64,000 nucleotides of DNA from Trichoderma breve. Its lineage: Eukaryota > Ascomycota > Sordariomycetes > Hypocreales > Hypocreaceae. Each line of letters begins with the position of its first letter. Position 1 is the stretch's first letter. The notes under the pieces were generated by a model. The model made no database searches and was not told the origin of the DNA. It saw nothing but the letters and a program-made list of their open reading frames with translations. A program made the translations under genes and the position numbers. Shown one piece after another: positions 34,802 to 43,973 of the stretch. The stretch spans positions 3,224,001 to 3,288,000 of the forward strand of contig NC_079236.1 in the NCBI RefSeq assembly GCF_028502605.1, written 5' to 3'.

Positions 34802-35284
34802 TCACTTGTGCTGCTTTCGGTCCCCATGTCTCAACCATGAAAGCCCAAGAAAGCTTAAAATCCGAGTTGCGATGCCTCTTTTGCCACTATTTTCTGAAGC
34901 TTTGTCTTCTCGAATGGGAGCTCCTGGAGCTGCGCTTTCTTCGTAGTGGGCTGCTGGAACTACGCTCCCTTGAGTGAAGCTTGGCGATGTGTTTGATGTT
35001 GGAGGCGGCGGTCCCCTGCTAGCTCTGTATTGAGCTTCCGGATCTATGAAAACATGGGCCGCCTCAGGTATGCGCTGCGGTCGTTGCTGATCAGACATTT
35101 GGAGATCGCGCTCTTGGATACGAGCTTCCGAAACTGCGCTCGCTTGTACGGGTACGCCGAATGTTGGTGGCGGTCGCCCACCGCTAGCTTTGGATTGGGA
35201 CATCAAATTTAGGTTTGCATATGTGAAACAAAAACTATCGTCAATGTCATCAATAAATACCGCTATTTCGCGAGGCATAGACAT
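34802..35284 (-). CDS. Small proline-rich protein, paralog 2 (160 aa)
   Basis: A single-exon frame from ATG 35284 with the same upstream word (CTCTTTAAATGTC) and Met-Ser start as paralogs 1 and 3. It carries two copies of the Pro motif, KASGGRPPPTFGV (about residues 33-45) and YRASRGPPPPTSNT (about 86-99). The C-terminus KRGIATRILSFLGLSWLRHG is basic and amphipathic and resembles the tail of paralog 1. No signal peptide or known domain was seen. It is bracketed by minisatellite clusters c (34190-34412) and d (35791-35918), both in the same orientation. The proximal upstream region shows no block A. Function unknown. Confidence 0.45.
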   Translation of the reverse strand: MSMPREIAVFIDDIDDSFCFTYANLNLMSQSKASGGRPPPTFGVPVQASAVSEARIQERDLQMSDQQRPQRIPEAAHVFIDPEAQYRASRGPPPPTSNTSPSFTQGSVVPAAHYEESAAPGAPIREDKASENSGKRGIATRILSFLGLSWLRHGDRKQHK

Positions 35285-35790
35285 TTAAAGAGGATATGCT
35301 ATACTGAATGGGAGCGTGGGCAGATTCCGATATCCTTTTTAGTGTAAAAAAATTTGGCTAAAAGGCACGGTTTATAAGATACGTGATCTTGTTGAACCCC
35401 GTTGACTGGTCGTATTTTAAAAGAGTGTTCCATCAGCCACATGCAATCCGCAGAACCAATTACCAATGAGGTCTTTGTAAATAAATGTTTCAGACGGCAC
35501 TGAGCTGATGCAGGGTGCATCCTACGTCAACTACACCAATGCCTAATACATCGTTGGGCTTATTTCCCGTTTAGCTGCGTCAGCTCCCCTATTCTCGGCC
35601 AAGTCATACATAACTGACCCTTTCGACCAACCTGGTGAAGGCGGGCAAGCGGATGACAGAAAAAGCGAGACCGCAAATAAATAAGTACATACATTTAGTA
35701 ATATAAGCACCTTATTAACTCATCGAATACTGTTTTTATAGAGAAACGCCTATTTAGCCAGCACCCGATCTTTATTACCTACATGCATAA

Positions 35791-35918
35791 AATAACAGTT
35801 ACTAGATAAAAATAAATATAGTAGCAGTTAGTAGATTAATATAGATGTAGTAGCAGTTACTAAAGAAATATAAATATAGTAGCAGTCATCTGTAAAATGT
35901 AGATATAGCAGCTACTCC
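35791..35918. repeat. 29-bp minisatellite cluster d (reverse)
   Basis: Four degenerate units of the type AATATAGATGTAGTAGCAGT followed by TACTAAAGA, unit length 29 bp, in the same orientation as cluster c. Confidence 0.8.
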
Positions 35919-35960
35919 CTTTGTAGGCGTATGATTTAACTCGTGGGTGTTCGAAATCTT

Positions 35961-36682
35961 CTCGGTCTCGATTTTTCTATCCTCCACCTGGCGGGGTATT
36001 GCGACCAGAGAACGAAGTTATCGCAAACTACGCATGGGGTCGTATCCTAGTGATCACCGGCTACAAAAGCGCCTTCTTGAGCAAAAGATTGCAGAGCTTC
36101 CTGAGGCCGAAGTCCCTCGCGGACTTGTGTCGGTGCGAACAATAGATGACTCCCCCAGCCATCAGGCGGAATTCGACATTTGCGATGTTGTCTGAACCTC
36201 CGGACCCGATTTCCTCATTGAGCACCAGCGATTTGCTGTCATAACTACGCGTGCAATCCTCGTGGGTCAATAGGGCATTCTGCACGCGAAAGGATCTACG
36301 GCCTTGTCAAGTTTGAAAGTCTACCTCAAAAATCGCAATGCCATCATCAAGGTTGCAGGATGGAATATTCTGTGCAATGTGTGTTTCCTGCCCGGACATC
36401 AAGGTAACTATCAGGTGAAGGTATGTAGCTTGCGGAATTTGCCAAGGCGAACACGCCGGACAGCGATGCCCCGAGATTGCAAATGCAGCGGGTGCCAGCC
36501 TTGAAACTTTCAGCAATATTCCCCCATTGGACGACGTAAGCCGTGCAGCCTTCTCGTCGATCAAGTTCGGCAAAGTCGCAGACTCCGTCAAGAAGTTGAA
36601 GCTTCAACGAAAGCAGCAACGCGAAGACGCCAACGCCAACGCGTACGCACAGCAAATGCGACAGGCTACTACGGACTACTAG
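35961..36682 (+). pseudogene. Coding-like debris of an unrecognised gene
   Basis: Three plus-strand stretches have gene-like G+C and protein-like sequence but lie in different frames with stops between. The first (35961-36147) contains YPPPGGVLRPENEVIANYA and WGRILVITGY. The second (about 36190-36270) contains GPDFLIEHQRFAVITTRAIL. The third (about 36432-36682) contains a CGICQGEHAGQRC cysteine cluster (C-x2-C-x3-H-x4-C, close to a zinc knuckle), then FSSIKFGKVADSVKKLKLQR and a TAG stop. Another C-x2-C-x4-H cluster (CNVCFLPGH) lies at about 36375-36405 in a further frame. I could not build an intron model that joins them, so I call it a decayed gene lying between minisatellite clusters d and e. 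Family not recognised. Confidence 0.4.
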
Positions 36683-36770
36683 GACATTAGGGAAAGAGTC
36701 TGGAGCCACTGTCAATTCAAGTGTCGAAATAGAATGCACAGAAAACCCTTTTATTTGTATCTGGCCTTGA

Positions 36771-36908
36771 GCGCTACTACTGTACTATCTGCCACTATCG
36801 ACACTTCTTCTAGTAGCTGTTATTACTGCTATTTTCTTCCAGTATCTGATATTATCGCTATTTCTTTCTAGTATCTGTTACTATGGCTATTTTTCTCTAG
36901 TAAAATAT
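36771..36908. repeat. 29-bp minisatellite cluster e (forward)
   Basis: Four to five units of the type CTAGTATCTGTTACTATGGC plus a TATTTTTCT spacer, 29 bp each (clear from about 36809 to 36900), in the same orientation as cluster a. Confidence 0.85.
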
Positions 36909-36910
36909 TA

Positions 36911-37070
36911 TCACAAGGATCTGCTCAGCCTGTGTCGGAAACTATCGCGGGTCCATCGACGACGCCAGATCATCCACCTCGCGAGATGCAATTGACCATT
37001 CAGCCAGCGGCGCAGGAGTCTGTCGCAGATCCTCAGCCTCATTTTGTTCTGCCGCACCTCTCATGTAAGC
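36911..37070. other. Short coding-like island between minisatellite e and paralog 3
   Basis: A G+C-richer stretch open on both strands. The plus frame has Ser/Thr/Pro-rich text (AGPSTTPDHPPREMQ) and the minus frame has an ATG-started 40-codon frame ending in TAG (MRGAAEQNEAEDLRQTPAPL at its start). It could be a 3' exon of the minus-strand paralog 3, which has a GTATGT donor at 37343, or a gene remnant. It is unresolved. Confidence 0.25.
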
Positions 37071-37335
37071 CAATCATCTCAAATAGAGAGTTGTATCGAG
37101 CTTTGCAACAAATATTAATAAGAGATAGGATTACTGCAATCATACGTCGTTATTTGTTGAAGCAATGGCTGCATATGCGGACAACGCGCCATGACTCACT
37201 GTCTTTTGACCTCACAGATCATCCCGATCGTCGCTGCGTGCCACGCTTCGCGTCGAATTATAGCAGCATATCATTTCCAGGGTGCTTCTCTTATTCTCGC
37301 TACTTGTTTTTCCTTTGGATCCTCATCTTTTGTGA

Positions 37336-37650
37336 TTACATACTTGCTGCTTCTTGTTGCTTCATCTGGCTTTGCATTGTTTCTCTTGCCCTTTGAAGCC
37401 CTGCTGATTCCTCCCCTTTGGCTGCATTCGTTTCTGGGGGTTCAGGTCCAGACGTGGGAATTGAAGACCTCTTAATATCCGTGTCAACGCCCCTTTCGCC
37501 GCCACTTTTTGAAGCTGCGCCTCCAGTAATGCGATCAGATCGCATGCTTGAAACTGGTGGCGGTGGCCCCCTCTTTGCTCTTGATCGGGCAGTTTTGTTT
37601 ATCTTAACTCCCGCTGAGCATTTTTCGATCCACTCATCAAAATGAGACAT
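37336..37650 (-). CDS. Small proline-rich protein, paralog 3 (at least 104 aa)
   Basis: Start ATG at 37650, with the shared context TTTCTTCAAATGTC and Met-Ser N-terminus. It carries the family motif as KINKTARSRAKRGPPPP (about residues 18-34). Compare KINPKSRARANGGPLPP in paralog 1. The unspliced frame ends in TAA at 37336-37338, but a perfect GTATGT donor at 37343-37338 overlaps this stop, so a further exon to the left is possible. The protein is Ser/Gly/Lys-rich with no signal peptide. Block A copy 3 starts about 78 bp upstream, the same distance as for paralog 1. It is divergently placed to the DUF6594 gene. Function unknown. Confidence 0.45.
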   Translation of the reverse strand: MSHFDEWIEKCSAGVKINKTARSRAKRGPPPPVSSMRSDRITGGAASKSGGERGVDTDIKRSSIPTSGPEPPETNAAKGEESAGLQRARETMQSQMKQQEAASM

Positions 37651-37727
37651 TTGAAGAAACCGAATAGTTGTCGGTGCTATTGACTGATCGTGGAGGCAAA
37701 GATTTTGAGGCCTTGTAGATTGCAACA

Positions 37728-38060
37728 AGTTAGAAAGACGCACTGACTAGCGCAACGGCTCCCATTTTAAGCCCCCCCTCAGCGGTCGCAAGTTTACGCC
37801 AATTCTAGCTATGTGTCTTATTTTGTTGGTTGGGGCCTGCCTGAGCCCCTGCCAAAGGTGAAAGCCTTGCCTGAGTTATTTCACCTATGGGGCGTGGACG
37901 TACGACAATCGCGTTAATCAGAGGGTAACACCGGGAGGCGCATTTTACATAGCCTGATCACAATAATAAGCTATTATTTATCAAATAATCAGCTGCATAT
38001 GCAACCAACTATACACGTCATAAGGGTCTGCTAAAAAGGCAAACACTAGTAAAGAAGACG
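37728..38060 (+). repeat. Repeat block A, copy 3
   Basis: Collinear with copy 1: TTTAAGCC...AGCGGTCG, GCCTGAG, TCAATTA/TGGTTGG region, ATAATAAGCTATTATTT, CAGCTGCATATGCAACCA and CTATACACGTCAT. It lies between minus-strand paralog 3 and the plus-strand DUF6594 gene and so may act as a bidirectional promoter. Confidence 0.7.
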
Positions 38061-38213
38061 CTGTTTGTTACAAAATGCAAGGCGGAAATGCAAGACGGAT
38101 AAGCTGACCAAATCTTGGTTGTCGCTCTTTTGTTGGTCTCGCCTTTCTTTCCAATATCGTCGCCAACAAACGCCACGACCTATAGCTATCGGAAACGCAG
38201 ACAACCCTGCAAT

Positions 38214-39315
38214 ATGACAGAACACTCCCCATCTGCGCGTCCGTCAACTGCCAGGAGCAATATCACAAGGGGAATTGCCGCACCGGTAGGGGATGGCACT
38301 CAGACCAGGCGCTCGCTGGAGCAGACCGTTCCGTGGAAATATGTCGGCTACCGTGGGTATTCAAGGTTTATTTCCTCTGACGATGACTTCTTTATCCTTC
38401 GTCGTTTCTCAGTGCTCAATGTTCGGGTTTCTTTGGCCCTTCAAAACCAGCTCGTGATGCTTGAGCGACAGCTGAACGAATTAGACAATAAGTATGAAGG
38501 CGAACCCCAAATTCACAACGGACGATTCGAGGGAGATGAAAAGGACCGGGAAGGCCTCATATCTTGTATTGAGGAGAAGTTAAGAAAGTATAGTAGGTTA
38601 ATAAAGCATAAAGAAGAGAAATATGATCTCCCTTCTTATTAACCATTATTTTGCAGATGAGCTTATACTGCAGCAATCCGCCCTACGAAGTCACAAACCA
38701 GCTCCATCACAAGATATCAAAAGTATTTTCCGTTGGCATGCTAACCATGCTTATCGTGCTATTTGCGAAAATGAACAGCAATATTTGCACTATGGTAGTT
38801 TGCACGGACATCCAAATGGTTATGAGCATGCTTGCCCTGAGACGGAAGACACCCGGAGGACACGCACTGATGACGACCTCATTTGCGTGGTCCAGAAGGA
38901 AAAGCCGCCCCTACGCCTGTTATAGACAGTTCGCGTATCTTTCGAACGATGAGCCTCTGGGAAACGAAACGAAGGGATGTGTCTGAACATGATATAGGAG
39001 ATGTCACCTACTTCTCCGAAAAGCGACTGGATCTCTTTGTTTCTCTTACTACCCCGATGATTGGTCTTGCTATGCTCGTGACGCCCCTCTGGATCCTTCA
39101 GTCAACAACAAATCTCCAATCGAAGCTCATAGTTATAACTGTCTTTATCATCGTGTTTCTACTCGTCTTATCTTTTGGTATGGTGGCGAAACCTTTTGAA
39201 GCTTTGGGAGCGACAGCAGCGTAAGTTTAGCTATTTGACACTTATTAGAAAAGACCGCTGACAGTTTAGGTACGCTGCTATTCTTATGGTATTTATGCAG
39301 TTGGGGATTAACTAA
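38214..39315 (+). pseudogene. DUF6594 membrane protein gene with one frameshift
   Basis: Parts: 38214-38592, 38657-39220 and 39270-39315. Introns GTAGGT...GCAG and GTAAGT...TTAG are clean and in phase. The product has the DUF6594 layout: GYRGYSRFISSDDDFFILRRF near residue 45, the helical KLRKYNELILQQSAL segment, FRWHANHAY..., DDDLICVVQKEKPPLR. Then, in another frame, it continues with DSSRIFRTMSLW, YFSEKRLDLFVSL and three C-terminal membrane helices ending YAAILMVFMQLGIN. Between CTG TTA (38917-38922) and GAC AGT (from 38925) the frame shifts, as if one base had been lost near 38922. No GT-AG intron explains it. The rest is intact, so the lesion is recent, or an assembly error. Fungal DUF6594 proteins have unknown function. 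Confidence 0.75.
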
Positions 39316-39449
39316 TAAGTCGTGACTTGAAGAAAAAATGACACAACTTTTGTAACAACGCAATGGGGACTTTCGACTAGTGTTAAAATCTAAATGACTT
39401 CTTAGAAGTTCACCATTTATTTACTGCAGGTACAGACAGTAAATAGGCA

Positions 39450-39570
39450 GTACCCGCTTCCTCTAGTATCTATTACCACAGCTATATTTCTCTGGTATCC
39501 GCTACTACAGATATCTTTCTAGCAACCTATACTATGGATATGCTTCTCCAATGTTTACTACTATATCCTT
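39450..39570. repeat. 29-bp minisatellite cluster f (forward)
   Basis: Four degenerate units (CTAGTATCTATTACCACAGC plus TATATTTCT, then more diverged ones) beginning about 135 bp after the stop of the DUF6594 gene. Confidence 0.75.
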
Positions 39571-39847
39571 AATTCTTTAATACTCTTTAATATCGTTACA
39601 TGAGTCTAGTCTTTTATATTATATGCAACACGGGATGTTAGATAGCAAAATTGGGATGCTGAGTAGTATTCCCATTTTAAATTCGGCTTTACACACAAAT
39701 GAATCGCCTTGTACATACCTATGCTAATATCTAGCTACATCATTTCATGTTCATTGTGACGCTTTATTTCTACCATATGTTATCCAAGCGCTTGCTGAAA
39801 ACATCCCTTATACTCATTAACACTTAGGGAGGTTCTCTGCAGCAAAG

Positions 39848-40231
39848 TCACAACTTGTCAGTCTCAGAACCGGAAATAGTCAGGGAGGAGGTGACATTAC
39901 TGGAGTTGCACTGGTCTGAAGTATAATATCCATTGATGTAGCATTTCAATTCCCAGTTATAGTCCCAAGAGCTAAGCATCGTTGATATTAGCCATTACTC
40001 TCATTCATGATTAGCCGTGGGGCAGACATACCAAACTCCTTCGTAGCAGTCTCCCGACTTATAGCAGGAAAAGTCCCAACCATCTCCGTCACCAATCGTG
40101 GTAACTGATTTGGCGCTGAATTTTGGGCTGCTTCTGCAGTGCACAGGGCCGTCGTTGTTGAAGACATTGCACATCTCTGCGCTGGCAAGAAGAGGAAGGG
40201 CCATGCAGAGGATTGTAGTAGCAGTCTTCAT
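39848..40231 (-). CDS. Small secreted Cys-rich protein with SH3b-like sequence
   Basis: Two exons on the minus strand: 40231-40032 and 39971-39848, giving 107 aa. The intron is GTATGT...CTTAG, and splicing replaces an early stop with a continued Cys-rich frame. The signal peptide MKTATTILCMALPLLASA (1-18) is clear. The mature part has about seven Cys (positions about 21, 32, 56, 62, 67, 76 and 87). Its order HCRSSP...VTTIGDGDGWDFSCYKSGDC...CSWDYN resembles bacterial-type SH3 (SH3b) wall-binding domains. A TATATAAA at 40310-40317 lies 80 bp upstream. Size, secretion and Cys content fit a candidate effector or wall-associated protein. Function is not known. It lies between minisatellite clusters f and g. 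Confidence 0.7.
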
Positions 40232-40309
40232 GTTGGAAAGTGGTCAAAGATTAGATATTTACTGTTTTAAGAGTTGTGGGATATCTCAAGACGCAAGGGA
40301 AATAAACTC

Positions 40310-40317
40310 TTTATATA
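40310..40317 (-). promoter_or_regulatory. TATA box of the small secreted protein gene
   Basis: TATATAAA on the minus strand, about 80 bp before the ATG at 40231. Confidence 0.6.
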
Positions 40318-41923
40318 ACTTTCCTAACGGCGGCTCATCGCCCAATCTCGAAGACGCATCGACCCACAATTTCAGCAATACTCCGTTTTCAAGTATTACT
40401 CGTCTATTAATAACTCTTGGAGGGTCATATTCTCTTCCTTCGGAAGAAATCTAGCAGCAGAGAGATGATGCTAGCTGCTTTCGAACTACCATGGCGAAGT
40501 AGATGATTGATCGCGCTGCGAGTATTTGCGCCTACGAAGTGGAGCATCTGAGGAGCGATCCGCTACTACTTCCTATTGTAGAAGCTGATGTCCGGATAAG
40601 CTTAAAGCGTAGAATAAGACGGGGAAACACAGGCTCCGAAGGGCATAAGCTTCTCCCTCTATTACACTGTGAGTTTTCGGTTGCACGACAGCGAATTTTC
40701 CTTTTGTGCGTCGTCATTGGTACGGGTCGTCGCACAGGACAAATCGAAGGACGGGGCAAGGAGGGGGGCCGATGGCCATAGCGAGGCTATTCTTAGATAT
40801 TTAGGGATCGCGGATCTTAGATGGGTAGCCGCCCCGCCATGAAGCCCAGCAATAGATAGACTGCGATATATCTCGTGCATTCAGTTTTCCAGTGTGTCCT
40901 GAGAATTCTCGTATACTCAACAAATCTCTCAAAAGCAATGCCTGAGGAACACCATCATGGCGATTGTCTCACATTACTGGCATTCTATATCCTCTGTCTA
41001 TAGGCTAGAGACTGATACTATGCCATATCTCTCGCTTCGCATATACTCTGCAGAGGTAACATGAATTACATCAGTTTCATGCTGCAGTATAACAATGTCC
41101 AACGTAATAATATGTAAGACATACATAGACTTCACTGTTCTCTCCCGTGTGATGCGACATCATAGCGTACCTCGATTATACAAGTAATACGAAGAAGGAG
41201 CAGACCCCGTGTCTCCGCGCATAAATAATTACACCAAACTGCCACCAAACAACTAGACAAATGGGTTAGGATTGGGCATTAACTGCGTTCTTATGATTTA
41301 ACAGCTTACATAATTTATCCGAGCCAACCATGCTAGAATACACAACAAACCTTGGTGAATGCTAGGCCATGTTCCTTTATAAGTCCTTGTTTCGAGATGT
41401 TCTACACTCTAGCATAAAATAGTGTAGGGGAATATTTCACCATAGCTATTAACTTGTTGCGCATCCGATCGGATGTATCCGATCAATGTTATATACTTCG
41501 TTGCTGCTTACTGTGCTGTACCTCGGCTTGCAGGAATGACACGCATGCAGATGATAGAGGCAATGCAATATTACTGCATGACTTTACATTCATCTGGACT
41601 CGAAAACATGGCCACATCCATGTAATGATAGGTAGACGGAGACATGAGACTAACGCGACCTTATATATCCGCCCAATTACTTCAAACTCCCTGCATTGAT
41701 TGATGGTTAACCGCCCAGAGATGTGATATCCTGTGAGACCACACAAGCATACAAAACATTACCCCTACGCGACCCAATTACACAAAGCCACGAATGAAAC
41801 GAAATGAAACCGTTTAGTTTTATTACTCATAAATGCTTTACGTTAAATTACTAGCAACGTCTTCCGCCTGTGACTACATGATTGCGTAATGAGAGTGGGA
41901 AAAGTAAGTGTGGCTTTTTGGGG
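40318..41923. other. Intergenic region, no gene recognised
   Basis: About 1.6 kb of A+T-rich DNA without a supported gene. Short frames at 40503-40781 and 41454-41699 lack homology-like text. Confidence 0.4.
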
Positions 41924-41930
41924 TATAAAG
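41924..41930 (+). promoter_or_regulatory. TATA box of the alkylsulfatase gene
   Basis: TATAAAG lies 136 bp before the ATG at 42066 and 31 bp before the in-frame ATG at 41961. A transcription start about 30 bp downstream of the TATA would leave essentially no leader for 41961, so 42066 is preferred. Confidence 0.6.
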
Positions 41931-42065
41931 CCTCTGCATTCCTCTCGATAGCCTCATCATATGGAAAGATCCAACACGATATCTAGCACCAGAAAAATAA
42001 TTCATCCTACTATTTTCTTTCCTCATCTCATTCAAAACCCCTTGTCGCCGAATACCTCCATTAAG

Positions 42066-43973
42066 ATGAACCCTAATAACCACGACTTTGAGTTCGCCCA
42101 ACGCGGGCTGGTAGCACCTTTACAGGATCCAATAATCCATTCAGACAACGAGGAGATAGTTGTCTGGAATGCGCAAGCTTATGATTTCCTTGAGAGCGAT
42201 TGTCCCGAAACTGCCAATCCCTCTCTATGGAGACAGGGCCAGCTCTGCAGCACCACGCCTGGTCTCTATCATGTTGTTGACGGTGTTTATCAAGTACGCG
42301 GGCTTGACTTGGCCAACATGAGTATTGTTCAAGTCCCTAATACAAATAAAATCATCATTGTCGACTGCTTGACCTCTATTGAAACCGCGCGCAAAGCAGT
42401 TGAGCTATACCAGGAGTACCATGAAACTCAACATGGCCACAAACCTGAAATTATCGCTCTTCTGTATACCCATTGCCACGCCGACCATTTTGGTGGCGCA
42501 CAGGCCGTCATAGAACTTGCAAATAACCCGGATCTTCGAATTGTTGGTCCAGACGGCTTTCTCAAACACGCAGTGAGCGAGAATGTGTACGCATGGGCAG
42601 CAATGTCCCGTCGGGCCATTTACATGTATGGAGAAGCATTGGATAAATCGCCCACCGGCCAGATCGGCTGTGGCCTTGGACAGGCTTTGTCCGTGGGGGC
42701 AAGCAGCTTAGTTGCACCAAATCAGATTATTACAAAAGATGGTGCGCTCAGGCCAGGCATTCAGGGCTTGGAGATTGTCTGCCAATTGACGCCGGGTACG
42801 GAAGCTCCTGCGGAAGTAAACTTCTTCTTCCCGGGTTACTCTGCTCTCTGCATGGCTGAGAACGCAACCCATACGCTGCACAATATCCAGACGCTGCGAG
42901 GTGCGCCAGTTCGTGATGCTCGACTTTGGTCACGGTACCTTGATGAATCCATCACTCTATTTGGACACAAGACCGATGTGGTGTTCGCCACCCACCATTG
43001 GCCCACCTGGAAGCAAGGTGACGAAGATTTAGTCAACATCTTCCTATCAGAACAGCGCGACTACTATGCCTATCTTCATAATGAAACGCTTCGAATGATG
43101 AATAATGGCAGTACTCCCGTGGAAATTGCAGAAGAGATTCAAACACCTCCAAACTTGGCTTCGCGGACAAATCTGCGCGGCTACTATGGCTCTGTCAGTC
43201 ACAACGTCAAAGGAATCTACGACAAGTATATGGGCTTCTTTGATGGCAACCCGGCAAATCTATGGAAGCTCCCTCCTATCGAAGAGGCAACCGAGTACGT
43301 TCAGTCCATGGGAGGAAGTGACAAAGTTTTGCAGCTGGCCCGAGATTACCAGGCCCGCAAAAACTTGCGTTTCGCAGCAACTCTTTTAAACCACCTTATT
43401 TTCTCACAGTCTCCCAATCAAGACGACGCAAAGTCTGTGCTAGCCGAGGTCTATCAACAGTTGGGATATGGGGCAGAAAATGGTACCTGGCGCAATTTTT
43501 ATCTTGTTGGAGCTTACGAGTTGAGAAACGGATCTCAGCCAGTGCCCAATACAATGGATTCCCAGTCTCTGATGGCTCTTAGTCTAGAGCAACTGTTTGA
43601 CACGCTTGCCATACGTCTGTATGGGCCAGATGCGAGTAAACATGCTGGTGTCACCATCGATTTCATGGTGCAAGGCATGCCGAAACGATTAGAAACGACA
43701 AAGGTCGGGTGGCATGTAAGGCTAAGCAACGGTGCCATGACTGGACACGCCGTCCCATATGCGTCTCCTCCGGAGCCCCGGGATAAGGACGTCGGACTTA
43801 CGGCATGGACCGACCACAAGACTCTCGTTCAGATAGTTGGGAGTGCAGCAGCCGGTATGCCCACCAAGCTCGACCAATATGACCTTATTACTGTGGGCGA
43901 CACCGAGAACTGGGATGTCATTACGTCTTTCGTTCAAGTTCCTGACTCCGCGTTTAACATCGTCACACCCTGA
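42066..43973 (+). CDS. Alkyl/aryl-sulfatase of the SdsA/BDS1 type (metallo-beta-lactamase fold)
   Basis: Intronless, 635 aa, close to the family's usual length. The N-terminal region (GLYHVVDGVYQVRGLDLANM) leads to the metal motif THCHADH at 135-141 (Thr-His-x-His-x-Asp-His). Further metal ligands expected in the family appear in TEAPAE (245-250), AENATH (264-269) and FATHHWP (308-313). The helical dimerisation part follows with QARKNLRFAATLLNHLIF near residue 435-455, and the C-terminal sterol-carrier-like domain from about 520. Such enzymes cleave linear alkyl sulfates such as SDS to sulfate and alcohol, releasing sulfur. Yeast BDS1 is a known case of acquisition from bacteria. An in-frame ATG at 41961 would add 35 residues but sits too close to the TATA box. 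No signal peptide with the chosen start. Confidence 0.92.
   Translation: MNPNNHDFEFAQRGLVAPLQDPIIHSDNEEIVVWNAQAYDFLESDCPETANPSLWRQGQLCSTTPGLYHVVDGVYQVRGLDLANMSIVQVPNTNKIIIVDCLTSIETARKAVELYQEYHETQHGHKPEIIALLYTHCHADHFGGAQAVIELANNPDLRIVGPDGFLKHAVSENVYAWAAMSRRAIYMYGEALDKSPTGQIGCGLGQALSVGASSLVAPNQIITKDGALRPGIQGLEIVCQLTPGTEAPAEVNFFFPGYSALCMAENATHTLHNIQTLRGAPVRDARLWSRYLDESITLFGHKTDVVFATHHWPTWKQGDEDLVNIFLSEQRDYYAYLHNETLRMMNNGSTPVEIAEEIQTPPNLASRTNLRGYYGSVSHNVKGIYDKYMGFFDGNPANLWKLPPIEEATEYVQSMGGSDKVLQLARDYQARKNLRFAATLLNHLIFSQSPNQDDAKSVLAEVYQQLGYGAENGTWRNFYLVGAYELRNGSQPVPNTMDSQSLMALSLEQLFDTLAIRLYGPDASKHAGVTIDFMVQGMPKRLETTKVGWHVRLSNGAMTGHAVPYASPPEPRDKDVGLTAWTDHKTLVQIVGSAAAGMPTKLDQYDLITVGDTENWDVITSFVQVPDSAFNIVTP

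Noticed and set aside
41961..42065. Upstream in-frame ATG of the alkylsulfatase
   Set aside because: It lies about 30 bp after the TATA box, at the expected transcription start, and the extra 35 residues are not family-like.
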